Part shown: positions 9,804-22,870 of the stretch, one piece after another
How positions within the stretch are numbered: the stretch's first letter is position 1
Layout of the letters: each line of letters opens with the position of its first letter
Assembly (NCBI GenBank): GCA_022497145.1
Contig: MU385914.1
Span: forward strand, 123,170 to 187,169
Source: Rostrohypoxylon terebratum
Taxonomy: Eukaryota; Ascomycota; Sordariomycetes; Xylariales; Hypoxylaceae
Length of the DNA: 64,000 nucleotides
Reading direction: 5' to 3'
Notes under the pieces: model-generated
Told to the model about the DNA's origin: nothing
What the model saw: the letters and a program-made list of their open reading frames with translations, nothing else
Databases searched by the model: none
Translations under genes and position numbers: made by a program

Positions 9804-12800
9804 TCACTCCATCATCGATCACATCACAATCACAATCATACTCACGCACACACATACATACGAAGATACCAAAAGGGGATTTGGCAGGCTTGCATAAGGC
9901 GGCGTTCTACACAATGGAGTTAAGGCATTTGATACTACGGAAATCATCTTGAGAAGGGGCATCCACCTGTTAGGACTAGGTTCATGGATAGGCATTGACG
10001 ACACATTCGAACTTTGAGGGGAACGGCACGGTATGGTATGATATGGATTCAACTGTCCTCTAGGGAAACCATCGAGATACCACGGTTATCTACCTGGCAC
10101 ATTCTGCTACTTCGTACTCACGCTGATCATGATATTTTGATTCTTTCGTGCTTTGTGATTGAAATGGCTTCGATTTTGCTTTTTGCTAGACCGATGAGGG
10201 GTTTCCTAGTGTGTTTGAGGACGTGGCTTGGCTGACGTAGGTGCTGATATTTGTCGCCGGAGGATTGAACTTTTAGAACTCTGGTAGACTCCGAGGCCAA
10301 GTTGAGGGAATTCATCCCTCCCCCCATTCCACGCAAGCTTAGTTAGACCTAGTCTTCTGCGCGCGATGAGCTTCATCAAAAACGACGAAAACCTCAACTG
10401 AATTCGCGCCAAACTATATTTTTCTCTAATCTCCACGTTAGCTCAGTGGACTCTCCAAGCCCGATTTACAGAGAACCACGACTTACAGTGAAATCAATGC
10501 AGACTGCAGGTTTTACGTAGGGGTACCCGAAAATGGGAAGCGGGAAGCAGGGGCGTGAGCAGCTTCATGCTGGTCTCGGGTAGTAACATGAGATGAGCAA
10601 AGGCGCTTCGGGAGAGATTAAATCCATAAGCGCAACGTGAAACTTGACTAATTGCTATAGTTATTTTTTAGAAAGTGAAATGCGGTACCGGGTCGTTGAG
10701 GTGCGCGATACCAGAGGTGAAAGTAGCCCGGAGTAGGAGAAGGTTCTCTAGCGGAGTCCGGGCTTCAAAAGTGGGGCTTCTACACCCAACCCCTATTTGG
10801 GGAGCGGTCTGCCGTCAATCAATTCTTGAGCCGTCCTCTGCCTCTTCTACTTCAACGCTTCTCACCTTGTTTTACAGGGAAAATACCCTACTTGAAGAAA
10901 TTCAAACATGTCAAGATGATAGGTTCGTAGTCCTCTCTATTGCCTACCTTATATAAGCGCACCTTACATGAGACGCCTATGTTCTAACCTCCAGGTACTA
11001 TCATAGATATTGAGCAAATGCCTAAATCAGTAGACCGGGAAATCTAGGTTCTGTCTTGCCGAAACACCCACCAAGCTATCCCGCGATGTGCAATTTCGCT
11101 AGTAATGGCGAGATCCGAACATGGTAATCCGGTGTGGTGTCTCGTGGTTACTGTTACTAAGATAACGTTATGAACACAAACACAATGAGACGCGAAGGAC
11201 CTACTCGGTCCAAAGGGGGTAGTATGATCGGTCCGAACATTCCAAACTTTGAATAGTTGTCGGAAGTGCCTTTCGCACGATCTACAGATTGCTCTCTTTG
11301 GGGATCTCAAATCTCAAATCCGCAACCGTTTGGGGGTTCTGAGGGCAAGAGGCAGCAATATTCGGTTGCCGAAACAGGTTGTGTTACCACACTATTAGGC
11401 GGTAGATATCACCTCTGGTGATAATCAAGAGCAATTCAGTCATACCAAGGCTCATCAGGACATTTTATGACTTACCAAGGTAGCCATCTAGGTGAGCCAG
11501 ATTTCCTTCAGAAATTCTCGCATTAAACTTCCGAGCTTCGCATCCTGGTTTTGTGACTTCTCAAGCTGATGACGTACCCAGATATATATAATTAGCACAC
11601 CGCGCTGAAATGTCGACTGGTGTCCGAGACATTGGCAGACAGATCCTACCAAGGATAAAGGGGAAGTTTGAGATGAGATTTCAAGTATTTGGGGTAATGA
11701 AAAAAAAAAGAGGTATGACTATCAAATATGTACTCTGCCTCTGGAGAGAGCGAAGAGAGATGGAAAGGGCAAAGGATACACGGAGACTGTTGTTGGTGAG
11801 GACAAACCTTCATTTATACCTAACACAGGTACTACAGTCAGTGTCGAGGACAGGTCAAGCCAAGCCAGGCCCAGAAAATGCCGGTTACCCACCCCATCTA
11901 CCGATCAACCTGTTGGTTCGTCAGAGGTTAGCGGTCTTGATCTGATTAAAGTGTATCAGCCGTTTGGATACGTAGCTCCTAGGTGCTTCGGGCGGATAGT
12001 CACATTACTGACGCATAAAGCCGCCCACCTTGTGCGTCGCCTTGTACGTCACTTGGATACGGTGTTCAGATCTGGACCTACTATCATTGGTCGAAAAGTA
12101 GTTTCCCGATCTGGGCAGTTTTTGGTGAAAATGGCCAATGATAGAATGGTATCTAGATAATCTAGATTTAAGAAGATTGGCGATCTACTCATCTCTTACA
12201 TGGATGGACCCATCAGGCCGCCTCGCAGCCAGGAGCGAGATGTTATATGTAAACTGTGGGTAGGTAGGTAGATCTATGAGACGAACTGATGTGGTGTGGA
12301 GTTCTGTTCCATTTGTTCCATCTGATAAAGACCTCAGGTAATGAAAACAGTATTTTACGAAAGAGCTCCCCAGATTTTGATAATGTATTTCTTAACTTAA
12401 CCTACCAGGTAATATTCACTGGAGCTCCTACAAAAATACAAAAATGTACTTACACCTACACCTACTAGGTAGTCGCCTCCCTCGTACCTGCCCCTATTAT
12501 GTTCATCTCATCTATGTCTAAATTAGGGGGATCTGACGTACCTATTACCCAAGTACTCACATGTTCCTCATGTCCTCGCCGTTGATAGTTTCCCCCCTTG
12601 TTCCTTCCATCTCATATACACATCGTTCTTACCTGGGTAGTTCTACAGGTGTACCTACATCAAGACCAGTACACCTGTATCTGCGTCCACAGGCATGCAT
12701 GATCAGCATCGAAACCTGCCAACTTCAACTTCCAAAAAAACCCCCCAAAAAATCTTTCCCACAGATTCCCACACATTTTCACAGAATTTGTGTTGCTCAA

Positions 12801-13066
12801 AACTTTTATTCCTTTGGCGGACTAACTTCGCACGTCCAGGGAATTCCGGTGCACGACTATTCTTGGTTCTCGTCGTCGTCATCTATCCTATCATTGCTTC
12901 TCTTTAACCAAATCTCAAACCTCACCCTCGTTTTCAAACTCATCACGTCAAACAAGATCCTTTTCGTGATCCATCGGCCCGTTGACTAATAATCTGGTCA
13001 GCGTGCCATCACATCTTTCCACTACTATCACTGTTATCACTTTCAATCGTTTACTATCCCGGCAAG
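9804..13066. other. intergenic DNA, no gene supported
   Basis: This is the 3' flank of the GH76 gene, then AT-rich DNA with TAGGTAGG and CTACCTAC runs (about 12240-12490). From about 12550 it becomes the pyrimidine-rich leader of the next gene. Several ORFs of 60-140 codons occur (for example 11610-11945 and 12561-12989), but their composition is not protein-like. Confidence 0.55.
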
Positions 13067-13647
13067 ATGGCGCCTCTTCCCGACAACCCTAACCCCGATG
13101 ACCACTACGACGCGGGCGCCCCCCTTGACGGCGGCGCTAGCCCTGCTGTCCTGGGTAATGGCGACAAACACTTCTCTCCCACTGGTATGGAGATCGGTGT
13201 TATCGTTGGTGTTGTTGCCGTGGTCATCGTCACTGTAGTTGGTCTCTTCGTCTGGCGCTCTCGTAAGAACCGAGATGCTAAGGTCACCGATGCTGCCTCT
13301 TCCGTTCCTGCAGCCGGCCCTTACGAGGAACTCCCTACACCTCCCGGCGCTATCCATGCGCGTCGTGAGGTGGGCGAACCCACTCCTCCTCCCAAGGATG
13401 ACCACACCATCGTCATCAAGAACGATGACAAGTCTTCCATCGAGCAGCCCTCCCCTACCACCGACCGCGCCGCCAACAAGTGGAGCTACTGGGCCCCTGT
13501 TCGCCGTGCCAATGATCGTGGTCACGGTAAGTTATATGAAATCTCCTCTATTTGAAGTTTCGCCGTGGAAAGTACTCCAAATTTCATTTACTAATCACTA
13601 ACTCGTCCTCACCAGTCGAGGAACACGAGATAGCAAATCGTTTCTAA
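13067..13647 (+). CDS. small single-pass membrane protein, 163 aa
   Basis: Exon 1 is 13067-13526 and exon 2 is 13616-13647. The 89-base intron has a GTAAGT donor, a CTAATCACTAAC branch region and a CCAG acceptor. The ATG sits in a good context (GCAAGATGG) after a CT-rich leader. Residues 1-40 are Pro/Asp/Gly-rich and lack a signal peptide; residues about 41-63 form one strong transmembrane helix (MEIGVIVGVVAVVIVTVVGL), followed by a basic stop-transfer RSRKNR. The remaining 100 residues are a Pro/Asp/Lys-rich cytosolic-type tail ending EEHEIANRF. I recognise no domain; the layout resembles the short anchor proteins common in Pezizomycotina. Without splicing the frame ends after ten other residues, so intron retention would change only the tail. 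Confidence 0.8.
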
Positions 13648-14903
13648 GCGTCCATCACGTGAAGGATCACCCCATCAACCTCTTCCAGCAGCCAACTCAA
13701 CAATATGGAATAGGTTCTCTTGGAGTTCCTGTTGCGATTTTTCTGATACTACAACCCCGAGATGGCGATCAAGCTCCAATGCGATAAGCACATCTGGGGG
13801 ATATGCTCGAATAAAACGGCCGCCCGTCTAACTAGCCTAGTCACAAAACCGGGCATCCGAGTATTACTATCTTCTGCAATTGCATTTCGAACGGGAATAG
13901 GATGAGAATTTCTCACCAACTTGTCCTTTCCTCTAACGGTTTAAGGTGAACGATCCCGAAATATCTGAGGGGAGGAATACGAGTCAATTTGGGAGAGGGG
14001 ATCTTTCTTGCCGTCATGACCGCGAGCTAATGGGACTGATACGACCACAACTCCACCAGCATCGCATTCATGGGTCATCCCGTATTAGGGACCATGATTT
14101 GAGCTGTGGGTGATCAGTGATTTCAAAGTTGCTAGTTTACTCAGTATCCTGAGAGGAATCAAATGTCAGCACCGTGGTTTTCATGCTGAATGACAGACTG
14201 ACAATCGCCCCTTTTCTTTCGTGTGCTATGGAAACTCATTGATATACTAGTAACACTGTGATGATTTTTGGAATGTTCAGGTTGATGACTGACTATCCAG
14301 ACCGCGGGCCTAAGAGATCCAACATGGCCAGTGCCTAGAAGTAGATGCGGACAGATGACATCCTATATAAAAACTCCTTATGACTACTCTAAATAGAGGT
14401 GACAATTATGGGTTCAGGATTCTCTTTACTCCTATTATGGATACCTCCTATTTGTTTATTGGATGTGTCATAATTGTTGGTTCGCAGGCCGTATTGATTC
14501 TTGAGTTACCAACACATCTATGACTGGGTATAGTCCCCCCTTGGGGTCCTTAGGATTATAAAATGCTTGGCATTCCTATGAGATATTCTTGCTAGCATCC
14601 ATTCGGTTTCTGAGGTGAAGATATATATATATTCATATACCTACATAGGCTACCTTCCGAAACCACATTTTCTTTTTTCAAGTTTTCTTGGTCTTGTATT
14701 AACCCACAACCATTGGTGATTTAATTTAGAGCATTGGGAGAATGGAGGTTCTAATCTACGAGATGATACGCCGTAGATTGTCATCAGTAGATCAGGCATA
14801 TCAATGCGTATCCTTGTCACCGAGTGTTGCAAATGCCCATATTCTTAACTAGGTAGGTATCCTACAAATCAGAGAGTTAATCCTAAATCGAGGAGACGTT
14901 GAG
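13648..14903. other. intergenic DNA, nothing recognised
   Basis: AT-leaning sequence with no ORF of note, containing the 3' flank of the membrane-protein gene. A short AT run (TATATATATA) occurs near 14622. Confidence 0.5.
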
Positions 14904-15831
14904 ATGCTGAAGCCTGAGGAATGCTACCAACGGCTATGGCATCCATTTAGATCCGAAATGTCCGAATGCGAGCGGAATAGGATGGCACGGCATGATCTTC
15001 TACTCTCTTTCCTAGAGACACTTGGAAAAGGGAAGAGCACCGACAGATCACCAGCGCGGAAACGTAACCGACTCATAACAATGGCCGGCGTGTACTAAAA
15101 GCAGAGAGTGGCTAATGAGCTGAATAAAACAGTTCCCAGAGTATCTCACGAAGTCGAGGCCGATAACGCGGATACATCATTAGCACAGCCACATGTCGGA
15201 GAGCGACCAGAGAGATCTAACGCAGAAGATGTATCAATGTTTTTATGATCTCGGGAAAGCGTGGGGCGGCTCTGAAAGCTCGAGGAGACCACACAAATCG
15301 TTGGACATGAATCGTCGCCGGAGCGCCCTTAGATGCTGCCTACGAAAAGAATACAAGGAGCACCAGACCTGCTCCAATAGCGGAGTAGGAAGACGCCGTT
15401 TTCAGCCTACATCGAAACACACGTTCCTATAGTTGCTTGACTGAGCAGCGAGATGGTGGTTACCCATTATCGTCATATCGCAGGATGACCACAGATGAAC
15501 GAACGTTGGTGCGGGAAGCCATGCTTCATTTCTTACCCAGGGAAGTATGGCTCTCCCGTGGCAGAACCGTGGCCCTAATGAGGTTGCTTTTGACGATATT
15601 GAAGATACTAGAAAAGAAGGGGACGTGGATTCTATATATACCTACACAATCACTACCGCCGAAATATTTTTTTTCCTTTGTCGGCGACTGCCAGTACAGC
15701 CTGGAGCTACCTGGGGCAGAACGTAAAAGCGACGAAAACCTCCATAATGAGCAGGATAATGATGATAACGACCCTACCCGAAGTGTCCGGTCGAAAAACA
15801 ATTCTGCAATCGCATGAAGAAGCTTAAGCTC
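14904..15831 (+). pseudogene. possible decayed coding relic, unidentified
   Basis: One frame starting at 14904 reads in a protein-like way for about 300 codons but is broken by many stops (first at 15096-15098). Most of them would be Gln or Arg codons before a C-to-T change (TAA/TAG from CAA/CAG, TGA from CGA). A neighbouring frame has another plausible stretch at about 15560-15680. The segment lacks the CCTAGG-type spacer repeats of the flanks. I recognise no family, and this may be chance; treat it as a low-confidence relic of a gene or transposon. Confidence 0.22.
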
Positions 15832-16574
15832 GATCGTCGTGTTCCGGAGCCCCGGGTGGACGTACGTAGCGGTGTGCAAACGAGTTACAGGAAGCGTGCA
15901 GAGAGCGAAATATACGCAACGATGATGCATCGTGGTGTAGACATCCAGCCGATCGTCTGCGCGGATTCGTTTCTATTAATACATAAACGCCTGGTGAAAC
16001 TGGGTACAACTAAGGAGAAACGACTGATATCATGTTCTTAAGACAATCGTATTGGAAGAGGGAAATACATGACGTGTGGCGGATTGGAGGCGAAGATAAC
16101 CCAGCCACGGGGACTCTAGCGCTGCTCCCCTCTAAAGGGGGGGGGTTCTCTAGACGCCCAGATGTGCCACGGCAGCACCAGATATGTATCACTTATAGGT
16201 ACTTAGATAGCACGTCCACAGGGCGTAAATACTTAATAATAATCTCACCATCACCCTTTACCTAGTACTTTAAAAACAACTTGTTTATTCTCGCATACTT
16301 GCCAGCCTATCTGCTTAGAATCCGACCTACCTACCTACCTACCCAAACACAAAAAAATCCCCCAAACGCCGTGCATGACACCAGCCAATCCCTAGATAAG
16401 TAAGCCCTTCATACAAATAGGTAAGTCTGTTCGTGACCGATTCGTCCGAGTAAATCAAACCGCATCTCCTAAATCCCCCAAATCTGCAATAAAACAGCGC
16501 GTGAAATGAAAAACTGCCGAGTGCAAAGTGCAAGTTGCAAATATGCCCCTCTCCTACTCTAGCAATCTCATGTG

Positions 16575-18222
16575 CTAATGATTCTGCTTTCCGGGATGGT
16601 ATCTGCTGTTCCTCCAGAGGTTAATAGTCCCACCAATGGTGCCACCAAGCGTCCCTCTCAGGCTCGCCATTGTACCATCTGGCATACTCGCCAACTCCTC
16701 CTCCATGGCGGACCGTGTCACGGATGTATCTGTAGCCCGTTAGTAGCCCCTCCTTGAGCACCGGCAGGACCGGGTTGCGGTTTGGATTTGTGTTGGTGTC
16801 GGGTGGGGGCGGAGAAGGAGAGGTAAGTGATTCACCGTCTAGGTCGCTGTAGCTGCTGCTCATGCTTGGTGTTCCGTCGCTGTCGCGCGATTGGCCCTTT
16901 CCCTTGCCGCCGGGGCTTTGGTTCGAAAGTTCCATGGTCCTCCTCGGCGAGAGCGGACCGCCACTTGCGCCTCTCTGGCCCGGCTGCGCGCCCGATCCTG
17001 TTGACGAGTCCGAGGTCTGGGACTGGTGGATGCGCCCCGTTCTGCTGGCAAGTCCCTTAGAATGGCGCTTAGCGTAGTCTCTCGGGAAGTTGCCGCGCAG
17101 CGTGGCGCTAAGGTCGTGTCCGCTTGAGTTGCCGGCCGAGGACGGGGGATTGTAGGGCAGGAAGGCGGGCTCGTTGTCCTCATCGGCGTCGGACGCGGCG
17201 TCGTTGTTGCTCTGGAAACGCGGGGGTCTTTTAATAATTCGAGATTGCGCGGGGCTCGAGGACGACGATTCCGAATCGCTTGACTCGGTCGGCTCTGGGG
17301 ATGGTGGTTCGGGTTCCTGATCGTTATCGTCGGCGGGTGTGGCTATGGGAAGGGACGATAGTCGCTGCCGTTGGGTATCGTTGCCTCGAGATGTTATATG
17401 AGGCTTACTGTTGGCTCCTAGATTGCGAGTATTGTAGACGGCTGTGTTTGCCGAGGAGGTGCGGGTAGCAGGAGGCCGCGGTGTGCTCCTCGCCGGTGTG
17501 CCGGGAACGCTTCCATCATTTCGGGGCAGTGGGGAGTCTTTCCGAATGGATAATTGCGATGGCGCTCGCCCTGGTCTTTCGGTAGATCCGGCACGTCGCA
17601 TGGGCTCCGCCGTAAAGGGCCCCTCCGGAGGTGGCTGAGGCGATGGTGCGGCGGAACCCTTGGTGAGAGTAGTAGCCTTGCGTATCTGCGCTCGGATTTG
17701 TGAGGTATGACGCTCGGTGAGCCATGCGATCTGCTGGAATAGGAAATCTGAGGTGACATTGAATTTGCTCGCGCTGTTTGAAATGGATTGGTTAAGACTC
17801 GATAATTGGGGGAACGATCCATAAGAGTTAGTACCTACATTTCGTTCCCTGATATCTCGGCGTTAGCTACCAATAAACATGTAGCAATCACTTGGTAGCT
17901 ACGTATAGGTACGGGGGTGATTTGATTGATTCGATTGATTTGATAATGTGATGATGTGATGATGTAACTTACAGTCTATATCTGTCTTAGAAGGACGAGA
18001 GATGATATTCCAGAGCTCTTCATCTTTGGCCGAGTTCCAATTCGCCTTTTGTTACGATGGTTAGCTATCAGATCTTGACTATCTTGGCTACAGGTAGCAG
18101 TAAGACGAAATGGAAATGGAAAGATTGAATCAACGTACTGGCGGCGGATCGATGAAATCACCTCTTGGAAATGGGAGTCGGACAAAGACCGTGTAGGCCG
18201 GCTCTTGCTGGGGATGCGCCAT
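16575..18222 (-). CDS. atg29: Atg29 autophagy scaffold protein, 419 aa, five exons with a 10-base microexon
   Basis: Exons on the minus strand are 18222-18139, 18045-17973, 17848-17839, 17773-16836 and 16729-16575. All introns are GT-AG, and every phase joins. Residues 1-90 are the conserved Atg29 N-terminal domain: YTVFVRLPFPRGDFIDPPP, then ANWNSAKDEELWNIISR, DIDWNEIASKFNV and FLFQQIAWLTERH. The microexon supplies the residues W-N-E-I. The middle (about 95-365) is a disordered Ser/Pro/Asp/Glu-rich region. The last exon restores the family C-terminal block SDLDDTSVTRSAMEEELAS. Atg29 acts with Atg17 and Atg31 in the scaffold that organises the phagophore assembly site. An unspliced reading of the last intron also stays open to 16621, but it would lose the conserved C-terminal block. 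The start is fixed by the conserved N-terminus. Confidence 0.93.
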
Positions 18223-19461
18223 CTTGATCAAGTCATGTTAAATGACACCTATTCATGTGATGTAAGTTGGGTAAGTTGATGATGGGGAAGAAAGTCCAAG
18301 TGCTCAGTGCTCCAGGATGGGAACATTGGCACATTGAACCCTGGATCCACTGAAGGTTATCAGATGGGGATGGGAGCTTTTATCGATACCATAACCTTGA
18401 AGGCGTCCGGGCCCTTAGGTATCCGGGCCGTCTCTTTCCGGTACTAACCTGGGCTGCCTGGTCGGCACTAGGCTAAGTAGCGCATAGCTTTACCTGACAG
18501 AGAATGACCTGGAGTTTCAATGGGACCAACCTTAAAATAGAAGGAACCTTAGAGCAACCTTCTGAAAGACCTGAGCAACAGCCCTGGGCTCCAAGGCTAT
18601 TCGTAGGCGGTAGCTACAGGTAGCTTTTAGCTTCCAGGTAATAGCTCCAAGGCAGTTACAGGTCAGCTGTCAATTTAGCATGGATGCAACTCAAATCTCA
18701 AGATCTAGGCCTTATCCTCCACTCGGAATTTAAGACATAAACCCTAAAATCCCCAAAGAAACCTTGGAAAGTCCCTAGTAAAAGTCTCCAAAGGTCTCCA
18801 AAGTGTCCCCCAACCAAGTTTCAACATAATCAAAACACAGAAAAACCAATAAATGCAATAGACGCCTTTTCCCCCACGAGACAGATTGCCAAGAACTATA
18901 CTGTCATTCCTTATCATCATAACCCGCCCAAGATGTAGCGGGAAGGGACACTAGGGGGATCTATAGCATTTTATCTATTTGTCTCGGGAGGGGTGGAAGC
19001 GGTACAAAAAGCACCAAAATGGTGGAAATCATCTCCCTGCGATACGATGGTTGGCTCTCGTGATCTGACATCGACGACGTCATTGGCCAATCTATCACAG
19101 ATCCTTCACATGCCGGGCTGTTTATGGTTGCTTCGGAGACAGCCTAGCCTACTGATCAGCGAGGGGTAACCCAAAGCCTTGCGCCGTATTGCAACCCTTT
19201 CGTTGCTTTCGCTACTTTTGCTGAGCTATGATTCATAAAAGGGACATTCAAAAAGGAATGGTCTGCTGGTGGCTGCTGACGATGCCGTCTCTATTTAATC
19301 TCGGGTGCGAGCTTGTCTCCGGTTCCCTCGATCTCTCGGTACCTACTTCTTAATACTTGATACTACCTACACAGCTCAGTGATGCGGTACTAAATCATTT
19401 CGGCTCAGGGAAAACATTAGAGGGCCGTTTGCCACTTTTGGTGGCGTAGGACACTTGAGAG
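18223..19461. promoter_or_regulatory. divergent promoter region between atg29 and the membrane-protein gene at 19462
   Basis: About 1.2 kb separates the two divergent start codons. It contains repeated CTCCAAGG-like and GGTAGCT words (18590-18650) and no coding signal. I identify no specific factor site. Confidence 0.45.
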
Positions 19462-20679
19462 ATGGAGGTATGCCAAGACTTCTGAATAAACACTCACCTG
19501 AACATGAACATAGACATGGACATGAACAGCCTTATTAACAAATTTCTCTAGTCCATACTGAAGCGAGGGGCTTCTTTTCCAAACTGGTCCCAATATCCCA
19601 TCCCGCACTTTACATTATCCGCGTCAGGTCTTCTCGCGCTTGCGGATCTTGGTACCATTGCAAACCGCACTAAGATCGTAGGGGGCTCATCATGGCTCGA
19701 TGCGCTACTGCTAGCTCCCGGCCTGCACTACCAACAGGCTGCAGATGCATTAAACGGCAATAGCGAATCCTATAGCGCTATCGAGCTATACGAGGGCCGC
19801 ACTTCCACCTACAACATCACGAATACGGCCACGCAGGAATATCTCAGACGTGTCGGGTTGAGGGGGCAGACGGTCACCGTGGATGTCGGTATGATGCCAG
19901 AGCGGAACTATTACTTCGGGGGACGGCGGCAGAGTCCTGGTCAACGTGCCACTATCTGGAGAGACCAAGGTGCTGACCTGGGATGGGTTTCGCATGTGTT
20001 GTATCTCGCAAGTCCCGTCTTGACGATCGCCGCTTTCGTATTTATGATCTTGCTCCGCGAGTGGTGGGGTGTAGCGTCCCTCCTAGCTCTCATGGTCTCC
20101 CGCCTCTTTAATATTTGGGTTATTAAGCGCCGCTCGAAGCCGCCAGAGGACCCACCACCAAACCCCGATGTCAGCAAGATGCTCACCGAGTATCTTGTCG
20201 ACCTTGGCCACGGACGGTCCGTATGCCTCCGTGGCATGGTTGAGGACCTGCAAGCCGTGACCACGACATCCTGGCTCCGTGCCAAGACGCATCTCGACGG
20301 CTATCTCGAGGCGGCCGCCAAGTTGATCGTCTACTGCGTCGCCGCCTTCAGCGGCAACATGACGCAGGTCGGGTCTATCATCTTCATGGCTCTATTGCTG
20401 ATAACGGCCGGTCTATTAGGCCTCAGCAACGCCCACGCCAAGACATTCCGCATGCATGGCCGTCTGGCTGCGCCGACGGTGGACCATCTACCTCGCCGAT
20501 CTGGCAGCACGTTGCCTTATCCCGATTCCGATGGCAAGGGCGGAAGCATATCGTGGCCGGCCACGAGCACGAGGCAGTCGAGCGGTCTTTCGGGTATGGA
20601 CGATTTCGCTGAGAAGGGGCAGATCGGCGGCGTGCTAAGAGATCCATTCCCTTTCGACGATTCGATGGAATTTAAGTGA
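19462..20679 (+). CDS. fungal integral membrane protein, four predicted helices, about 377 aa
   Basis: The main exon is open from 19552 to the TGA at 20677-20679. I extend it with a six-base first exon (ATG GAG, 19462-19467) across an 84-base intron with donor GTATGC, branch TTATTAAC and acceptor TCTAG; without this, the frame has no ATG before conserved-looking sequence. Residues about 20-150 hold a globular soluble region (LADLGTIANRTK, SSWLDALLLAPGLHYQQAAD, YNITNTATQEYLRR). Two hydrophobic hairpins follow: about 167-215, and about 268-310 with a small charged loop between. The last 65 residues are polar. I know of similar uncharacterised membrane proteins in Pezizomycotina but no function. 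The first exon is the least certain part. Confidence 0.75.
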
Positions 20680-22870
20680 CATGTGAATTAGCATTGGCGT
20701 TGAGATTATCGGTGTTAGGCATCTGTACGCCGGAACGCGTACTTGTTGCGGAGAATTGTAATCAATATTTCGGGATGCATATTCCGCCTATTTCCACGCA
20801 TTCCGCGCGGTAACTAGCACGGAGCCACGGTATCACGGGTGCATGAGGGGTACGGGTTTGGATCATTATGTGGTGTCTATATGTGGTGTACTACTAACCA
20901 GGTTTGCTTTCCAATATTCATTGGTGTAATAGTACGATACACGCATATGAAATATACCTAACTAATATAGCATACCCACCTAGATCCTAAGTAGGCATTT
21001 GAGATGGCATCACTAGGTTAATCACGCGTGCTCCATAGTAGATGAGGAAGATATCCTGGACCGTCACCTCTGTGCCTCCATCGTCTGTTTCTGTCCCACG
21101 CCGCAATTAAAGGACGCGGAATTAGTGGACGGCTCGTGTGGTGTTGTGCGACGACATCCCGCGCAACGGCAGTTCCCGCAAACCACGTTTCCTTGCTGAA
21201 ACGAAAAAAGGACGTCCCAAGTTCCCCCTACAGTAACAGACAACGTGTTTTCCGAGCTACTGTTTTACCACTACTAGGTAGATAGACATTTCCGCGCCGA
21301 TCACCGTCGCGTGTTCACTATTTCCCGGCCGAGTGAGTTCAATCAGCTAAGAACGTCTCCAGGACCGTAGGTCCTACGTAGACCTGGACGCTCTAGTGTA
21401 GGACTCTCCCCCAGGTCCCCGCCTGTCACGTCGAAGGTCGAAGGGTTGATGCATGCCTAGTACCAGCATACCTGCATCTTATTAGTAATATACGACAAGA
21501 TTTGGTTCGAGATTAAGGCGTAGCTTGTAACCCGTATGCCTGTCCGTCTGTCTGTTATATTATAGCCCCCCCATGAAGCCGTTATAGCTGGAGACAAAAA
21601 TCCCCATCCGTACGCAGTTCATTTTAATACTATTAATTTTCCTAGCCCGCCGGAAGAACCCGCCTAAACTGGATTCGGCGCGCTGCATGACATTCTGATA
21701 CCGAAATGGCTTCGTCCAGAATGCCGGTACGGCGCTAGCCCATGTAATATGTATAATACGCCCTGATATAGCACCGCCACGAGCTGTTGGAAATTCACAG
21801 GCCTACCCGTGTGCCTTGCCTATTCAGGATCGACTTGTCGATGGTTATTGAAGGATCATGGTTCGGAAAATTACTTAGTAAGAGAGGCTCGTCGTCTTTT
21901 TGTCAATTCAATTCAATTCAATTTCGCCCTCGTTCCCTGCCCGTAGCATATCATCTCATGTTGCATACGTAATCTATGTATAAAAAATTGACCTGACATC
22001 ACTGATAAATAAGGAGGAAAACAAACAAGCAACTGATGCACTGAAACTGAACTTATGTTATATAATCATCGTTGATCTGATACACGAGGAAATCTCCTTA
22101 AACCCCCCGAACGCGATCCCTGACTCCGCGCTCCCTGTATCAGGGATCGATCCTATGATAAAGACAGGTTTTTGGGTATGTATGTAGTAAAAATGTCCAC
22201 AGCAGATGCCAACTCCGGTCGCCTGAACCATCTTTTTTTTCGCGTCCCTCTAATACGCCCCATACGCCTTGTGCAATGAGAAAGAGGTATCTTAATCTAT
22301 GAAAATATATCCTTCCCCTGAAACATGTTCCGTCAACATGGCATGCTGCATACACGCCTTCCATAATGCCATTCCAACGTTCTGGATTAATATTATTATC
22401 ATCTGTCTTTGTCCGTCTTAGGCGAGAGCTCAACACGTGTCAAGAAGGGGTTCTTCACCCCTCCTCTCTTCATTCGTTATCTGTACTAGGTAACTAGGGT
22501 GGGGGTAGAATCAAAAAAAGCATTATGATGGACATAATGTGGCTGTAAATTTCGGATGCTGCAGTTTCTGCTAGTGACGGATGATAGCACCCCTGTCTGT
22601 GCTCTAAGTACCCGTAAAAATGTAATAGAAACCATATTGAGATAGGTTGGTAACAACGTAAAAGAAATTTCGTAAAGGGTTCAGTGAGCCCCTGGTGATA
22701 TCGGTGCGACGTAGGAAAAGGTAAACAAGCATTGCCTGGAGGTCATCTGTTTGTTATGTGGTTTGTGGGAATCAAGTTATCGTCGAAAATCTTTTTCATG
22801 TATAACTCGTTGTGTAGGTGAAATTTGTCGATATTCTATCTCGTGGAATTACCGCTACGGAGAAATGAAC
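20680..22870. other. intergenic DNA, no gene supported
   Basis: Two 3' flanks meet here, since the genes on either side converge. It contains short ORFs only and a small TCAAT tandem run near 21902-21925. Confidence 0.55.

Noticed and set aside
11610..11945. 111-codon plus-strand ORF
   Set aside because: Low-quality composition with an A-run-derived Lys stretch; no homology recognised.
12561..12989. 142-codon ORF just upstream of the membrane-protein gene
   Set aside because: Pyrimidine-rich leader sequence gives Ser/Pro/Leu codons; it is better explained as promoter or 5' UTR.
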